A stretch of 64,000 nt of DNA from Limanda limanda. Its lineage: Eukaryota; Chordata; Actinopteri; Pleuronectiformes; Pleuronectidae. The notes beneath the pieces are model-generated. The model saw only the letters and a list, made by a program, of their open reading frames with translations, made no database searches and was not told where the DNA came from. The position numbers were made by a program, and so were the translations under genes. Positions 34,431 through 47,435 of this stretch are shown piece by piece (the stretch's first letter is position 1; every line of letters starts with the position of its first letter). The stretch is from NCBI RefSeq assembly GCF_963576545.1, contig NC_083644.1, positions 29,517,393-29,581,392 of the forward strand, written 5' to 3'.

Positions 34431-37400
34431 TGGAAGCAATGGTTAACATTTTGACTTTTTCATCACATGTCAGCCCAAGTGTCAGAAAAGCGCTGGAAAC
34501 AGGGAGATAAGCCTTTTTTGGAAGAAATGGTTAAATTCTTGAATTTTTCATCGCACATCATCCCAAATGTCACTAAACAGCTGGAAACGGGGAGATAAGC
34601 CTTTTTTGGAAGCAATGGTTAACATTTTGACTTTTTCATCACATATCAGCTCCTGTGTCAGAAAAGCGCTGGAAACAGGGAGATATGCCTTTTTTTGGAA
34701 GAAATGGTTAAATTCTTGAATTTTTCATCACACATCATCCCAAATGTCACTAAACAGCTGGAAACGGGGAGATAAGCCTTTTTTGGAAGCAATGGTTAAC
34801 ATTTTGACTTTTTCATCACATATCAGCTCCAGTGTCAGAAAAGTGCTGGAAACAGGGAGATAAGCCTTTTTTGGAAGAAATGGTTAAATTCTTGAATTTT
34901 TCATCACACATCATCCCAAATGTCACTAAACAGCTGGAAACGGGGAGATAAGCCTTTTTTGGAAGCAATGGTTAACATTTTGACTTTTTCATCACATATC
35001 AGCTCCAGTGTCAGAAAAGCGCTGGAAACAGGGAGATATGCCTTTTTTTGGAAGAAATGGTTAAATTCTTGAATTTTTCATCACACATCATCCCAAATGA
35101 CACTAAACAGCTGGAAACGGGGAGATAAGCCTTTTTTGGAAGCATTGATTAAGATTTCTGACTTTTTCATCACATGTCAGCCCAAGTGTCAGAAAAGCGC
35201 TGGAAACAGGGAGATAAGCCTTTTTTGGAAGAAATGGTTAAATTCTTGAATTTTTCATCACACATCATCCCAAATGTTTTTAACAGCTGGAAACGGGGAG
35301 ATAAGCCTTTTTTGGAAGCAATGGTTAACATTTTGACTTTTTCATCACATATCAGCCCCTGTGTCAGAAAAGCGCTGGAAACAGGGAGATATGCCTTTTT
35401 TTTGGAAGAAATGGTTAAATTCTTGAATTTTTCATCACACATCATCCCAAATGTCACTAAACAGCTGGAAACGGGGAGATACGCCTTTTTTGGAAGCATT
35501 GATTAAGATTTCTGACTTTTTCATCACATGTCAGCCCAAGTGTCAGAAAAGCGCTGGAAACAGGGAGATATGCCTTTTTTTGGAAGAAATGGTTAAATTC
35601 TTGAATTTTTCATCACACATCATCCCAAATGACACTAAACAGCTGGAAACGGGGAGATAAGACTTTTTTGGAAGCATTGATTAAGATTTCTGACTTTTTC
35701 ATCACATGTCAGCCCAAGTGTCAGAAAAGCGCTGGAAACAGGGAGATAAGCCTTTTTTGGAAGAAATGGTTAAATTCTTTAATTTTTCATCACACATCAT
35801 CCCAAATGTCACTAAACAGCTGGAAACGGGGAGATAAGCCTTTTTTGGAAGCAATGGTTAACATTTTGACTTTTTCATCACATGTCAGCCCAAGTGTCAG
35901 AAAAGCGCTGGAAACAGGGAGATAAGCCTTTTTTGGAAGAAATGGTTAAATTCTTGAATTTTTCATCGCACATCATCCCAAATGTCACTAAAAAGCTGGA
36001 AACGGGGAGATAAGCCTTTTTTGGAAGCAATGGTTAACATTTTGACTTTTTCATCACATATCAGCTCCTGTGTCAGAAAAGCGCTGGAAACAGGGAGATA
36101 TGCCTTTTTTTTGGAAGAAATGGTTAAATTCTTGAATTTTTCATCACACATCATCCTAAATGTCACTAAACAGCTGGAAACGGGGATATAAGCCTTTTTT
36201 GGAAGCATTGATTAAGATTTCTGACTTTTTCATCACATGTCAGCCCAAGTGTCAGAAAAGCGCTGGAAACAGGGAGATAAGCCTTTTTTGGAAGAAATGG
36301 TTAAATTCTTGAATTTTTCATCACACATCATCCCAAATGTCACTAAACAGCTGGAAACGGGGAGATAAGCCTTTTTTGGAAGCAATGGTTAACATTTTGA
36401 CTTTTTCATCACATATCAGCTCCAGTGTCAGAAAAGCGCTGGAAACAGGGAGATATGCCTTTTCTTGGAAGAAATGGTTAAATTCTTGAATTTTTCATCA
36501 CACATCATCCCAAATGTCACTAAACAGCTGGAAACGGGGAGATAAGCCTTTTTTGGAAGCATTGATTAAGATTTCTGACTTTTTCATCACATGTCAGCCC
36601 AAGTGTCAGAAAAGCGCTGGAAACAGGGAGATAAGCCTTTTTTTGGAAGAAATGGTTAAATTCTTGAATTTTTCATCACACATCATCCCAAATGTCACTA
36701 AACAGCTGGAAACAGGGAGATAAGCCTTTTTTGGAAGCAATGGTTAACATTTTGACTTTTTCATCACATATCAGCTCCAGTGTCAGAAAAGCTCTGGAAA
36801 CAGGGAGATATGCCTTTTTTTGGAAGAAATGGTTAAATTCTTGAATTTTTCATCACACATTATCCCAAATGTCACTAAACAGCTGGAAACGGGGAGATAA
36901 GCCTTTTTTGGAAGCATTGATTAAGATTTCTGACTTTTTCATCACATGTCAGCCCAAGTGTCAGAAAAGCGCTGGAAACAGGGAGATAAGCCTTTTTTGG
37001 AAGAAATGGTTAAATTCTTGAATTTTTCATCACACATCATCCCAAATGTCACTAAACAGCTGGAAACGGGGAGATAAGCCTTTTTTGGAAGCAATGGTTA
37101 ACATTTTGACTTTTTCATCACATATCAGCTCCAGTGTAAGAAAACCGCTGGAAACAGGGAGATATGCCTTTTTTTGGAAGAAATGGTTAAATTCTTGAAT
37201 TTTTCATCACACATCATCCCAAATGTCACTAAACAGCTGGAAACGGGGAGATAAGCCTTTTTTGGAAGCATTGATTAAGATTTCTGACTTTTTCATCACA
37301 TGTCAGCCCAAGTGTCAGAAAAGCGCTGGAAACAGGGAGATAAGCCTTTTTTGGAAGAAATGGTTAAATTCTTGAATTTTTCATCACACATCATCCCAAA

Positions 37401-40007
37401 TGTCACTAAACAGCTGGAAACGGGGAGATAAGCCTTTTTTGGAAGCAATGGTTAACATTTTGACTTTTTCATCACATGTCAGCCCAAGTGTCAGAAAAGC
37501 GCTGGAAACAGGGAGATAAGCCTTTTTTGGAAGAAATGGTTAAATTCTTGAATTTTTCATCGCACATCATCCCAAATGTCACTAAACAGCTGGAAACGGG
37601 GAGATAAGCCTTTTTTGGAAGCAATGGTTAACATTTTGACTTTTTCATCACATATCAGCTCCTGTGTCAGAAAAGCGCTGGAAACAGGGAGATATACCTT
37701 TTTTTTGGAAGAAATGGTTAAATTCTTGAATTTTTCATCACACATCATCCTAAATGTCACTAAACAGCTGGAAACGGGGAGATAAGCCTTTTTTGGAAGC
37801 ATTGATTAAGATTTCTGACTTTTTCATCACATGTCAGCCCAAGTGTCAGAAAAGCGCTGGAAACAGGGAGATAAGCCTTTTTTGGAAGAAATGGTTAAAT
37901 TCTTGAATTTTTCATCACACATCATCCCAAATGTCACTAAACAGCTGGAAACGGGGAGATAAGCCTTTTTTGGAAGCAATGGTTAACATTTTGACTTTTT
38001 CATCACATATCAGCTCCAGTGTCAGAAAAGCGCTGGAAACAGGGAGATATGCCTTTTCTTGGAAGAAATGGTTAAATTCTTGAATTTTTCATCACACATC
38101 ATCCCAAATGTCACTAAACAGCTGGAAACGGGGAGATAAGCCTTTTTTGGAAGCATTGATTAAGATTTCTGACTTTTTCATCACATGTCAGCCCAAGTGT
38201 CAGAAAAGCGCTGGAAACAGGGAGATAAGCCTTTTTTTGGAAGAAATGGTTAAATTCTTGAATTTTTCATCACACATCATCCCAAATGTCACTAAACAGC
38301 TGGAAACAGGGAGATAAGCCTTTTTTGGAAGCAATGGTTAACATTTTGACTATTTCATCACATATCAGCTCCAGTGTCAGAAAAGCTCTGGAAACAGGGA
38401 GATATGCCTTTTTTTGGAAGAAATGGTTAAATTCTTGAATTTTTCATCACACATTATCCCAAATGTCACTAAACAGCTGGAAACGGGGAGATAAGCCTTT
38501 TTTGGAAGCATTGATTAAGATTTCTGACTTTTTCATCACATGTCAGCCCAAGTGTCAGAAAAGCGCTGGAAACAGGGAGATAAGCCTTTTTTGGAAGAAA
38601 TGGTTAAATTCTTGAATTTTTCATCACACATCATCCCAAATGTCACTAAACAGCTGGAAACGGGGAGATAAGCCTTTTTTGGAAGCAATGGTTAACATTT
38701 TGACTTTTTCATCACATATCAGCTCCAGTGTAAGAAAACCGCTGGAAACAGGGAGATATGCCTTTTTTTGGAAGAAATGGTTAAATTCTTGAATTTTTCA
38801 TCACACATCATCCCAAATGTCACTAAACAGCTGGAAACGGGGAGATAAGCCTTTTTTGAAAGCATTGATTAAGATTTCTGACTTTTTCATCACATGTCAG
38901 CCCAAGTGTCAGAAAAGCGCTGGAAACAGGGAGATAAGCCTTTTTTGGAAGAAATGGTTAAATTCTTGAATTTTTCATCACACATCATCCCAAATGTCAC
39001 TAAACAGCTGGAAACGGGGAGATAAGCCTTTTTTGGAAGCATTGATTAAGATTTCTGACTTTTTCATCACATGTCAGCCCATGTGTCAGAAAAGCGCTGG
39101 AAACAGGGAGATAAGCCTTTTTTGGAAGAAATGGTTAAATTCTTGAATTTTTCATCACACATCATCCCAAATGTCACTAAACAGCTGGAAACGGGGAGAT
39201 AAGCCTTTTTTGGAAGCAATGGTTAACATTTTGACTTTTTCATCACATATCAGCTCCAGTGTCAGAAAAGCGCTGGAAACAGGGAGATATGCCTTTTTTC
39301 GGAAGAAATGGTTAAATTCTTGAATTTTTCATCACACATCATCCCAAATGTCACTAAACAGCTGGAAACGGGGAGATAAGCCTTTTTTGGAAGCAATGGT
39401 TAACATTTTGACTTTTTCATCACATATCAGCTCCAGTGTCAGAAAAGCGCTGGAAACAGGGAGATAAGCCTTTTTTGGAAGAAATGGTTAAATTCTTGAA
39501 TTTTTCATCACACATCATCCCAAATGTCACTAAACAGCTGGAAACGGGGAGATAAGCCTTTTTTGGAAGCAATGGTTAACATTTTGACTTTTTCATCACA
39601 TATCAGCTCCAGTGTAAGAAAACCGCTGGAAACAGGGAGATATGCCTTTTTTTTAAAGAAATGGTTAAATTCTTGAATTTTTCATCACACATCATCCCAA
39701 ATGTCACTAAACAGCTGGAAACGGGGAGATAAGCCTTTTTTGAAAGCATTGATTAAGATTTCTGACTTTTTCATCACATGTCAGCCGAAGTGTCAGAAAA
39801 GCGCTGGAAACAGGGAGATAAGCCTTTTTTGGAAGAAATGGTTAAATTCTTGAATTTTTCATCACACATCATCCCAAATGTCACTAAACAGCTGGAAACG
39901 GGGAGATAAGCCTTTTTTGGAAGCATTGATAAAGATTTCTGACTTTTTCATCACATGTCAGCCCATGTGTCAGAAAAGCGCTGGAAACAGGGAGATAAGC
40001 CTTTTTT
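34397..40007 (+). repeat. type I island within type II
   Basis: Variants are those of 2.1-12.9 kb: CATCGCACATC (34,552, 35,966, 37,558), CAGCCCCTGTG (35,353), GATACGCC in an A (35,478), GATAAGACTTTTTT (35,657), ATCCTAAATG (36,153 and 37,747), GTAAGAAAACCGC (near 37,135, 38,729, 39,614) and TGAAAGCATTG. Several correspond to left-block sites at an offset of about 27,322 bp (8,030, 8,155, 8,334, 10,425). No type II marker is seen inside. The island carries its own 1,594-bp duplication. Confidence 0.87.
35982..39170 (+). repeat. 1,594-bp tandem duplication (18 monomers)
   Basis: ATCCTAAATG at 36,153 and 37,747, CTTTTCTTGG near 36,465 and 38,055, a GAAACAGGG form of A near 36,712 and 38,306, CACATTATCCC near 36,858 and 38,452, and GTAAGAAAACCGC near 37,135 and 38,729 are all repeated about 1,594 bp apart. 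The second copy has private changes (GATATACC near 37,691, GACTATTTCATC near 38,347). Confidence 0.83.
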
Positions 40008-40538
40008 GGAAGAAATGGTTAACATTTTGACTTTTTCATCACATATCAGCTCCAGTGTCAGAAAAGCGCTGGAAACAGGGAGATATGCCTTTTTTTGGAA
40101 GAAATGGTTAAATTCTTGAATTTTTCATCACACATCATCCCAAATGTCACTAAACAGCTGGAAACGGGGAGATAAGCCTTTTTTGGAGGCAATGGTTAAC
40201 ATTTTGACTTTTTCATCACATATCAGCTCCAGTGTCAGAAAAGCGCTGGAAACAGGGAGATATGCCTTTTTTTGGAAGAAATTGTTAAATTCTTGAATTT
40301 TTCATCACACGTCATCCCAAATGTCACTAAACAGCTGGAAATGGGGAGATAAGCCTTTTTTGGAAGCAATGGTTAACATTTTGACTTTTTCATCACATAT
40401 CAGCTCCAGTGTCAGAAAAGCGCCGGAAACAGGGAGATACGCCTTTTTTTGGAAGAAATGGTTAAATTCTTGAATTTTTCATCACACATCATCCCAAATG
40501 TCACTAAACAGCTGGAAACGGGGAGATAAGCCTTTTTT
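40008..40538 (+). repeat. re-entry into type II at chimeric monomer C
   Basis: The last type I monomer is a B (CAGCCCATGTG, ending 40,007). The next monomer, at 40,008, is C, followed by A6 (40,097), B7 (40,185, ending in a GGAGGC variant of its neighbour family), A7 (40,274), B8 (40,362) and A8 (40,451), reaching B1 at 40,539 in perfect 17-mer phase. C has an A-like start, so an exchange within the A-like segment would leave no visible scar. Confidence 0.85.
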
Positions 40539-43500
40539 GGAAGCATTGATTAAGATTTCTGACTTTTTCATCACATGTCAGCCCAAGTGTCAGAAAAGCG
40601 CTGGAAACAGGGAGATAAGCCTTTTTGGAAGAAATGGTTAAATTCTTGAATTTTTCATCACACATCATCCCAAATGTCACTAAACAGCTGGAAACGGGGA
40701 GATAAGCCTTTTTTGGAAGCAATGGTTAACATTTTGACTTTTTCATCACATATCAGCTCCAGTGTCAGAAAAGCGCTGGAAACAGGGAGATAAGCCTTTT
40801 TTTGGAAGAAATTGTTAAATTCTTGAAGTTTTCATCACACGTCATCCCAAATGTCACTAAACAGCTGGAAACGGGGAGATAAGCCTTTTTTGGAAGCAAT
40901 GGTTAACGTTTTGACTTTTTCATCACATATCAGCTCCTGTGTCAGAAAAGCGCTGGAAACAGGGAGATAAGCCTTTTTTGGAAGAAATGGTTAAATTCTT
41001 AAAATTTTCAACGCACATCATCCCAAATGTCACTAAACAGCTGGAAACGGGGAGATAAGCCTTTTTTTGTAAGCAATGGTTAACGTTTTGACTTTTTCAT
41101 CACATATCAGCTCCTTTGTCAGAAAAGCGCTGGAAACAGGGAGATATGCCTTTTTTTGGAAGAAATGGTTAAATTCCTGAATTTTTCATAACACATCATC
41201 CCAAATGTCACTAAACAGCTGGAAACGGGGAGATAAGCCTTTTTTGGAAGCATTGATTAAGATGTCTGACTTTTTCATCACATGTCAGCCCAAGTGTCAG
41301 AAAAGCGCTGGAAACAGGGAGATAAGCCTTTTTTGGAAGAAATGGTTAAATTCTTGAATTTTTCATCACACATCATCCCAAATGTCACTAAACAGGAGGA
41401 AACGGGGAGATAAGCCTTTTTTGGAAGCAATGGTTAACATTTTGACTTTTTCATCACATATCAGCCCAAGTGTCAGAAAAGCGCTGGAAACAGGGACATA
41501 AGCCTTTTTTGGAAGAAATGGTTAACATTTTGACTTTTTCATCACATATCAGCTCCAGTGTCAGAAAAGCGCTGGAAACAAGGAGATATGCCTTTTTTTG
41601 GAAGAAATGGTTAAATTCTTGAATTTTTCATCACACATCATCCCAAATGTCACTAAACAGCTGGAAACGGGGAGATAAGCCTTTTTTGGAAGCAATGGTT
41701 AACGTTTTGACTTTTTCATCACATATCAGCTCCTGTGTCAGAAAAGCGCTGGAAACAGGGAGATAAGCCTTTTTTGGAAGAAATGGTTAAATTCTTAAAA
41801 TTTTCAACGCACATCATCCCAAATGTCACTAAACAGCTGGAAACGGGGAGATAAGCCTTTTTTTGTAAGCAATGGTTAACGTTTTGACTTTTTCATCACA
41901 TATCAGCTCCTTTGTCAGAAAAGCGCTGGAAACAGGGAGATATGCCTTTTTTTGGAAGAAATGGTTAAATTCTTGAATTTTTCATCACACATCATCCCAA
42001 ATGTCACTAAACAGCTGTAAACGGGGAGATAAGCCTTTTTTGGAAACAATGGTTAACGTTTTGACTTTTTCATCACATATCAGCTCCTTTGTCAGAAAAG
42101 CGCTGGAAACAGGGAGATATGCCTTTTTTTGGAAGAAATGGTTAAATTCCTGAATTTTTCATAACACATCATCCCAAATGTCACTAAACAGCTGGAAACG
42201 GGGAGATAAGCCTTTTTTGGAAGCATTGATTAAGATGTCTGACTTTTTCATCACATGTCAGCCCAAGTGTCAGAAAAGCGCTGGAAACAGGGAGATAAGC
42301 CTTTTTTGGAAGAAATGGTTAAATTCTTGAATTTTTCATCACACATCATCCCAAATGTCACTAAACAGGAGGAAACGGGGAGATAAGCCTTTTTTGGAAG
42401 CAATGGTTAACATTTTGACTTTTTCATCACATATCAGCCCAAGTGTCAGAAAAGCGCTGGAAACAGGGACATAAGCCTTTTTTGGAAGAAATGGTTAACA
42501 TTTTGACTTTTTCATCACATATCAGCTCCAGTGTCAGAAAAGCGCTGGAAACAAGGAGATATGCCTTTTTTTGGAAGAAATGGTTAAATTCTTGAATTTT
42601 TCATCACACATCATCCCAAATGTCACTAAACAGCTGGAAACGGGGAGATAAGCCTTTTTTGGAAGCAATGGTTAACGTTTTGACTTTTTCATCACATATC
42701 AGCTCCTGTGTCAGAAAAGCGCTGGAAACAGGGAGATAAGCCTTTTTTGGAAGAAATGGTTAAATTCTTAAAATTTTCAACGCACATCATCCCAAATGTC
42801 ACTAAACAGCTGGAAACGGGGAGATAAGCCTTTTTTTGTAAGCAATGGTTAACGTTTTGACTTTTTCATCACATATCAGCTCCTTTGTCAGAAAAGCGCT
42901 GGAAACAGGGAGATATGCCTTTTTTTGGAAGAAATGGTTAAATTCTTGAATTTTTCATCACACATCATCCCAAATGTCACTAAACAGCTGTAAACGGGGA
43001 GATAAGCCTTTTTTGGAAACAATGGTTAACGTTTTGACTTTTTCATCACATATCAGCTCCTTTGTCAGAAAAGCGCTGGAAACAGGGAGATATGCCTTTT
43101 TTTGGAAGAAATGGTTAAATTCCTGAATTTTTCATAACACATCATCCCAAATGTCACTAAACAGCTGGAAACGGGGAGATAAGCCTTTTTTGGAAGCATT
43201 GATTAAGATGTCTGACTTTTTCATCACATGTCAGCCCAAGTGTCAGAAAAGCGCTGGAAACAGGGAGATAAGCCTTTTTTGGAAGAAATGGTTAAATTCT
43301 TGAATTTTTCATCACACATCATCCCAAATGTCACTAAACAGGAGGAAACGGGGAGATAAGCCTTTTTTGATTGCAATGGTTAACATTTTGACTTTTTCAT
43401 CACATATCAGCCCAAGTGTCAGAAAAGCGCTGGAAACAGGGACATAAGCCTTTTTTGGAAGAAATGGTTAACATTTTGACTTTTTCATCACATATCAGCT

Positions 43501-44871
43501 CCAGTGTCAGAAAAGCGCTGGAAACAGGGAGATATGCCTTTTTTTGGAAGAAATGGTTAAATTCTTGAATTTTTCATCACACATCATCCCAAATGTCACT
43601 AAACAGCTGGAAACGGGGAGGTAAGCCTTTTTTGGAAGCAATGGTTAACATTTTGACTTTTTCATCACATATCAGCCCAAGTGTCAGAAAAGCGCTGGAA
43701 ACAGGGACATAAGCCTTTTTTGGAAGAAATGGTTAACATTTTGACTTTTTCATCACATATCAGCTCCAGTGTCAGAAAAGCGCTGGAAACAGGGAGATAT
43801 GCCTTTTTTTGGAAGAAATGGTTAAATTCTTGAATTTTTCATCACACATCATCCCAAATGTCACTAAACAGCTGGAAACGGGGAGATAAGCCTTTTTTGG
43901 AAGCAATGGTTAACGTTTTGACTTTTTCATCACATATCAGCTCCTGTGTCAGAAAAGCGCTGGAAACAGGGAGATAAGCCTTTTTTGGAAGAAATGGTTA
44001 AATTCTTAAAATTTTCAACGCACATCATCCCAAATGTCACTAAACAGCTGGAAACGGGGAGATAAGCCTTTTTTTGTAAGCAATGGTTAACGTTTTGACT
44101 TTTTCATCACATATCAGCTCCTTTGTCAGAAAAGCGCTGGAAACAGGGAGATATGCCTTTTTTTGGAAGAAATGGTTAAATTCTTGAATTTTTCATCACA
44201 CATCATCCCAAATGTCACTAAACAGCTGTAAACGGGGAGATAAGCCTTTTTTGGAAACAATGGTTAACGTTTTGACTTTTTCATCACATATCAGCTCCTT
44301 TGTCAGAAAAGCGCTGGAAACAGGGAGATATGCCTTTTTTTGGAAGAAATGGTTAAATTCCTGAATTTTTCATAACACATCATCCCAAATGTCACTAAAC
44401 AGCTGGAAACGGGGAGATAAGCCTTTTTTGGAAGCATTGATTAAGATGTCTGACTTTTTCATCACATGTCAGCCCAAGTGTCAGAAAAGCGCTGGAAACA
44501 GGGAGATAAGCCTTTTTTGGAAGAAATGGTTAAATTCTTGAATTTTTCATCACACATCATCCCAAATGTCACTAAACAGCAGGAAACGGGGAGATAAGCC
44601 TTTTTTGGAAGCAATGGTTAACATTTTGACTTTTTCATCACATATCAGCCCAAGTGTCAGAAAAGCGCTGGAAACAGGGACATAAGCCTTTTTTGGAAGA
44701 AATGGTTAACATTTTGACTTTTTCATCACATATCAGCTCCAGTGTCAGAAAAGCGCTGGAAACAGGGAGATATGCCTTTTTTTGGAAGAAATGGTTAAAT
44801 TCTTGAATTTTTCATCACACATCATCCCAAATGTCACTAAACAGCTGGAAACGGGGAGATAAGCCTTTTTT
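40539..44871 (+). repeat. type II block, right: 13-, 11-, 14- and 11-monomer HORs
   Basis: 40,539-41,687 is B1 to A6 (13 monomers). 41,688-42,660 is B3 A3 B4 A9 B9 A4 B5 A5 B6 C A6 (11 monomers, 973 bp). 42,661-43,898 is the same with B6* and A6* plus an extra B6 C A6 (14 monomers). 43,899-44,871 is an 11-mer again. A5 reads CAGGAGGAAAC in the first three and CAGCAGGAAAC in the last. Every unit closes A6 to B3. Confidence 0.87.
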
Positions 44872-47435
44872 GGAGGCAATGGTTAACATTTTGACTTTTT
44901 CATCACATATCAGCTCCAGTGTCAGAAAAGCGCTGGAAACAGGGAGATATGCCTTTTTTTGGAAGAAATTGTTAAATTCTTGAATTTTTCATCACACGTC
45001 ATCCCAAATGTCACTAAACAGCTGGAAACGGGGAGATAAGCCTTTTTTGGAAGCAATGGTTAACGTTTTGACTTTTTCATCACATATCAGCTCCTGTGTC
45101 AGAAAAGCGCTGGAAACAGGGAGATAAGCCTTTTTTGGAAGAAATGGTTAAATTCTTAAAATTTTCAACGCACATCATCCCAAATGTCACTAAACAGCTG
45201 GAAACGGGGAGATAAGCCTTTTTTTGTAAGCAATGGTTAACGTTTTGACTTTTTCATCACATATCAGCTCCTTTGTCAGAAAAGCGCTGGAAACAGGGAG
45301 ATATGCCTTTTTTTGGAAGAAATGGTTAAATTCTTGAATTTTTCATCACACATCATCCCAAATGTCACTAAACAGCTGTAAACGGGGAGATAAGCCTTTT
45401 TTGGAAACAATGGTTAACGTTTTGACTTTTTCATCACATATCAGCTCCTTTGTCAGAAAAGCGCTGGAAACAGGGAGATATGCCTTTTTTTGGAAGAAAT
45501 GGTTAAATTCCTGAATTTTTCATAACACATCATCCCAAATGTCACTAAACAGCTGGAAACGGGGAGATAAGCCTTTTTTGGAAGCATTGATTAAGATGTC
45601 TGACTTTTTCATCACATGTCAGCCCAAGTGTCAGAAAAGCGCTGGAAACAGGGAGATAAGCCTTTTTTGGAAGAAATGGTTAAATTCTTGAATTTTTCAT
45701 CACACATCATCCCAAATGTCACTAAACAGCAGGAAACGGGGAGATAAGCCTTTTTTGATTGCAATGGTTAACATTTTGACTTTTTCATCACATATCAGCC
45801 CAAGTGTCAGAAAAGCGCTGGAAACAGGGACATAAGCCTTTTTTGGAAGAAATGGTTAACATTTTGACTTTTTCATCACATATCAGCTCCAGTGTCAGAA
45901 AAGCGCTGGAAACAGGGAGATATGCCTTTTTTTGGAAGACATGGTTAAATTCTTGAATTTTTCATCACACATCATCCCAAATGTCACTAAACAGCTGGAA
46001 ACGGGGAGGTAAGCCTTTTTTGGAAGCAATGGTTAACATTTTGACTTTTTCATCACATATCAGCCCAAGTGTCAGAAAAGCGCTGGAAACAGGGACATAA
46101 GCCTTTTTTGGAAGAAATGGTTAACATTTTGACTTTTTCATCACATATCAGCTCCAGTGTCAGAAAAGCGCTGGAAACAGGGAGATATGCCTTTTTTTGG
46201 AAGAAATGGTTAAATTCTTGAATTTTTCATCACACATCATCCCAAATGTCACTAAACAGCTGGAAACGGGGAGATAAGCCTTTTTTGGAAGCAATGGTTA
46301 ACGTTTTGACTTTTTCATCACATATCAGCTCCTGTGTCAGAAAAGCGCTGGAAACAGGGAGATAAGCCTTTTTTGGAAGAAATGGTTAAATTCTTAAAAT
46401 TTTCAACGCACATCATCCCAAATGTCACTAAACAGCTGTAAACGGGGAGATAAGCCTTTTTTGGAAACAATGGTTAACGTTTTGACTTTTTCATCACATA
46501 TCAGCTCCTTTGTCAGAAAAGCGCTGGAAACAGGGAGATATGCCTTTTTTTGGAAGAAATGGTTAAATTCCTGAATTTTTCATAACACATCATCCCAAAT
46601 GTCACTAAACAGCTGGAAACGGGGAGATAAGCCTTTTTTGGAAGCATTGATTAAGATGTCTGACTTTTTCATCACATGTCAGCCCAAGTGTCAGAAAAGC
46701 GCTGGAAACAGGGAGATAAGCCTTTTTTGGAAGAAATGGTTAAATTCTTGAATTTTTCATCACACATCATCCCAAATGTCACTAAACAGCAGGAAACGGG
46801 GAGATAAGCCTTTTTTGGAAGCAATGGTTAACATTTTGACTTTTTCATCACATATCAGCCCAAGTGTCAGAAAAGCGCTGGAAACAGGGACATAAGCCTT
46901 TTTTGGAAGAAATGGTTAACATTTTGACTTTTTCATCACATATCAGCTCCAGTGTCAGAAAAGCGCTGGAAACAGGGAGATATGCCTTTTTTTGGAAGAA
47001 ATGGTTAAATTCTTGAATTTTTCATCACACATCATCCCAAATGTCACTAAACAGCTGGAAACGGGGAGATAAGCCTTTTTTGGAGGCAATGGTTAACATT
47101 TTGACTTTTTCATCACATATCAGCTCCAGTGTCAGAAAAGCGCTGGAAACAGGGAGATATGCCTTTTTTTGGAAGAAATTGTTAAATTCTTGAATTTTTC
47201 ATCACACGTCATCCCAAATGTCACTAAACAGCTGGAAATGGGGAGATAAGCCTTTTTTGGAAGCAATGGTTAACATTTTGACTTTTTCATCACATATCAG
47301 CTCCAGTGTCAGAAAAGCGCCGGAAACAGGGAGATACGCCTTTTTTTGGAAGAAATGGTTAAATTCTTGAATTTTTCATCACACATCATCCCAAATGTCA
47401 CTAAACAGCTGGAAACGGGGAGATAAGCCTTTTTT
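44872..47435 (+). repeat. type II block, right: B7A7 remnant, 14-mer and 13-mer with A3/A9 chimera
   Basis: 44,872-45,048 is B7 A7 (B7 begins GGAGGC), joined directly to B3. 45,049-46,286 is a 14-mer with B6* (45,757) and A6* like that at 42,661. 46,287-47,435 is B3, an A3/A9 chimera, B9 A4 B5 A5 B6 C A6 B7 A7 B8 A8. The chimera (46,375) starts TTAAAATTTTCAACGC and ends GCTGTAAACGG, so A3 and A9 recombined and B4 was lost. Confidence 0.85.

Noticed and set aside
35170..35506. 109-110 codon open frames on both strands as a longer gene
   Set aside because: They arise because a variant monomer (GTTTTTAAC) removes a stop and neighbouring tract lengths keep phase. Simultaneous openness of both strands argues against coding.
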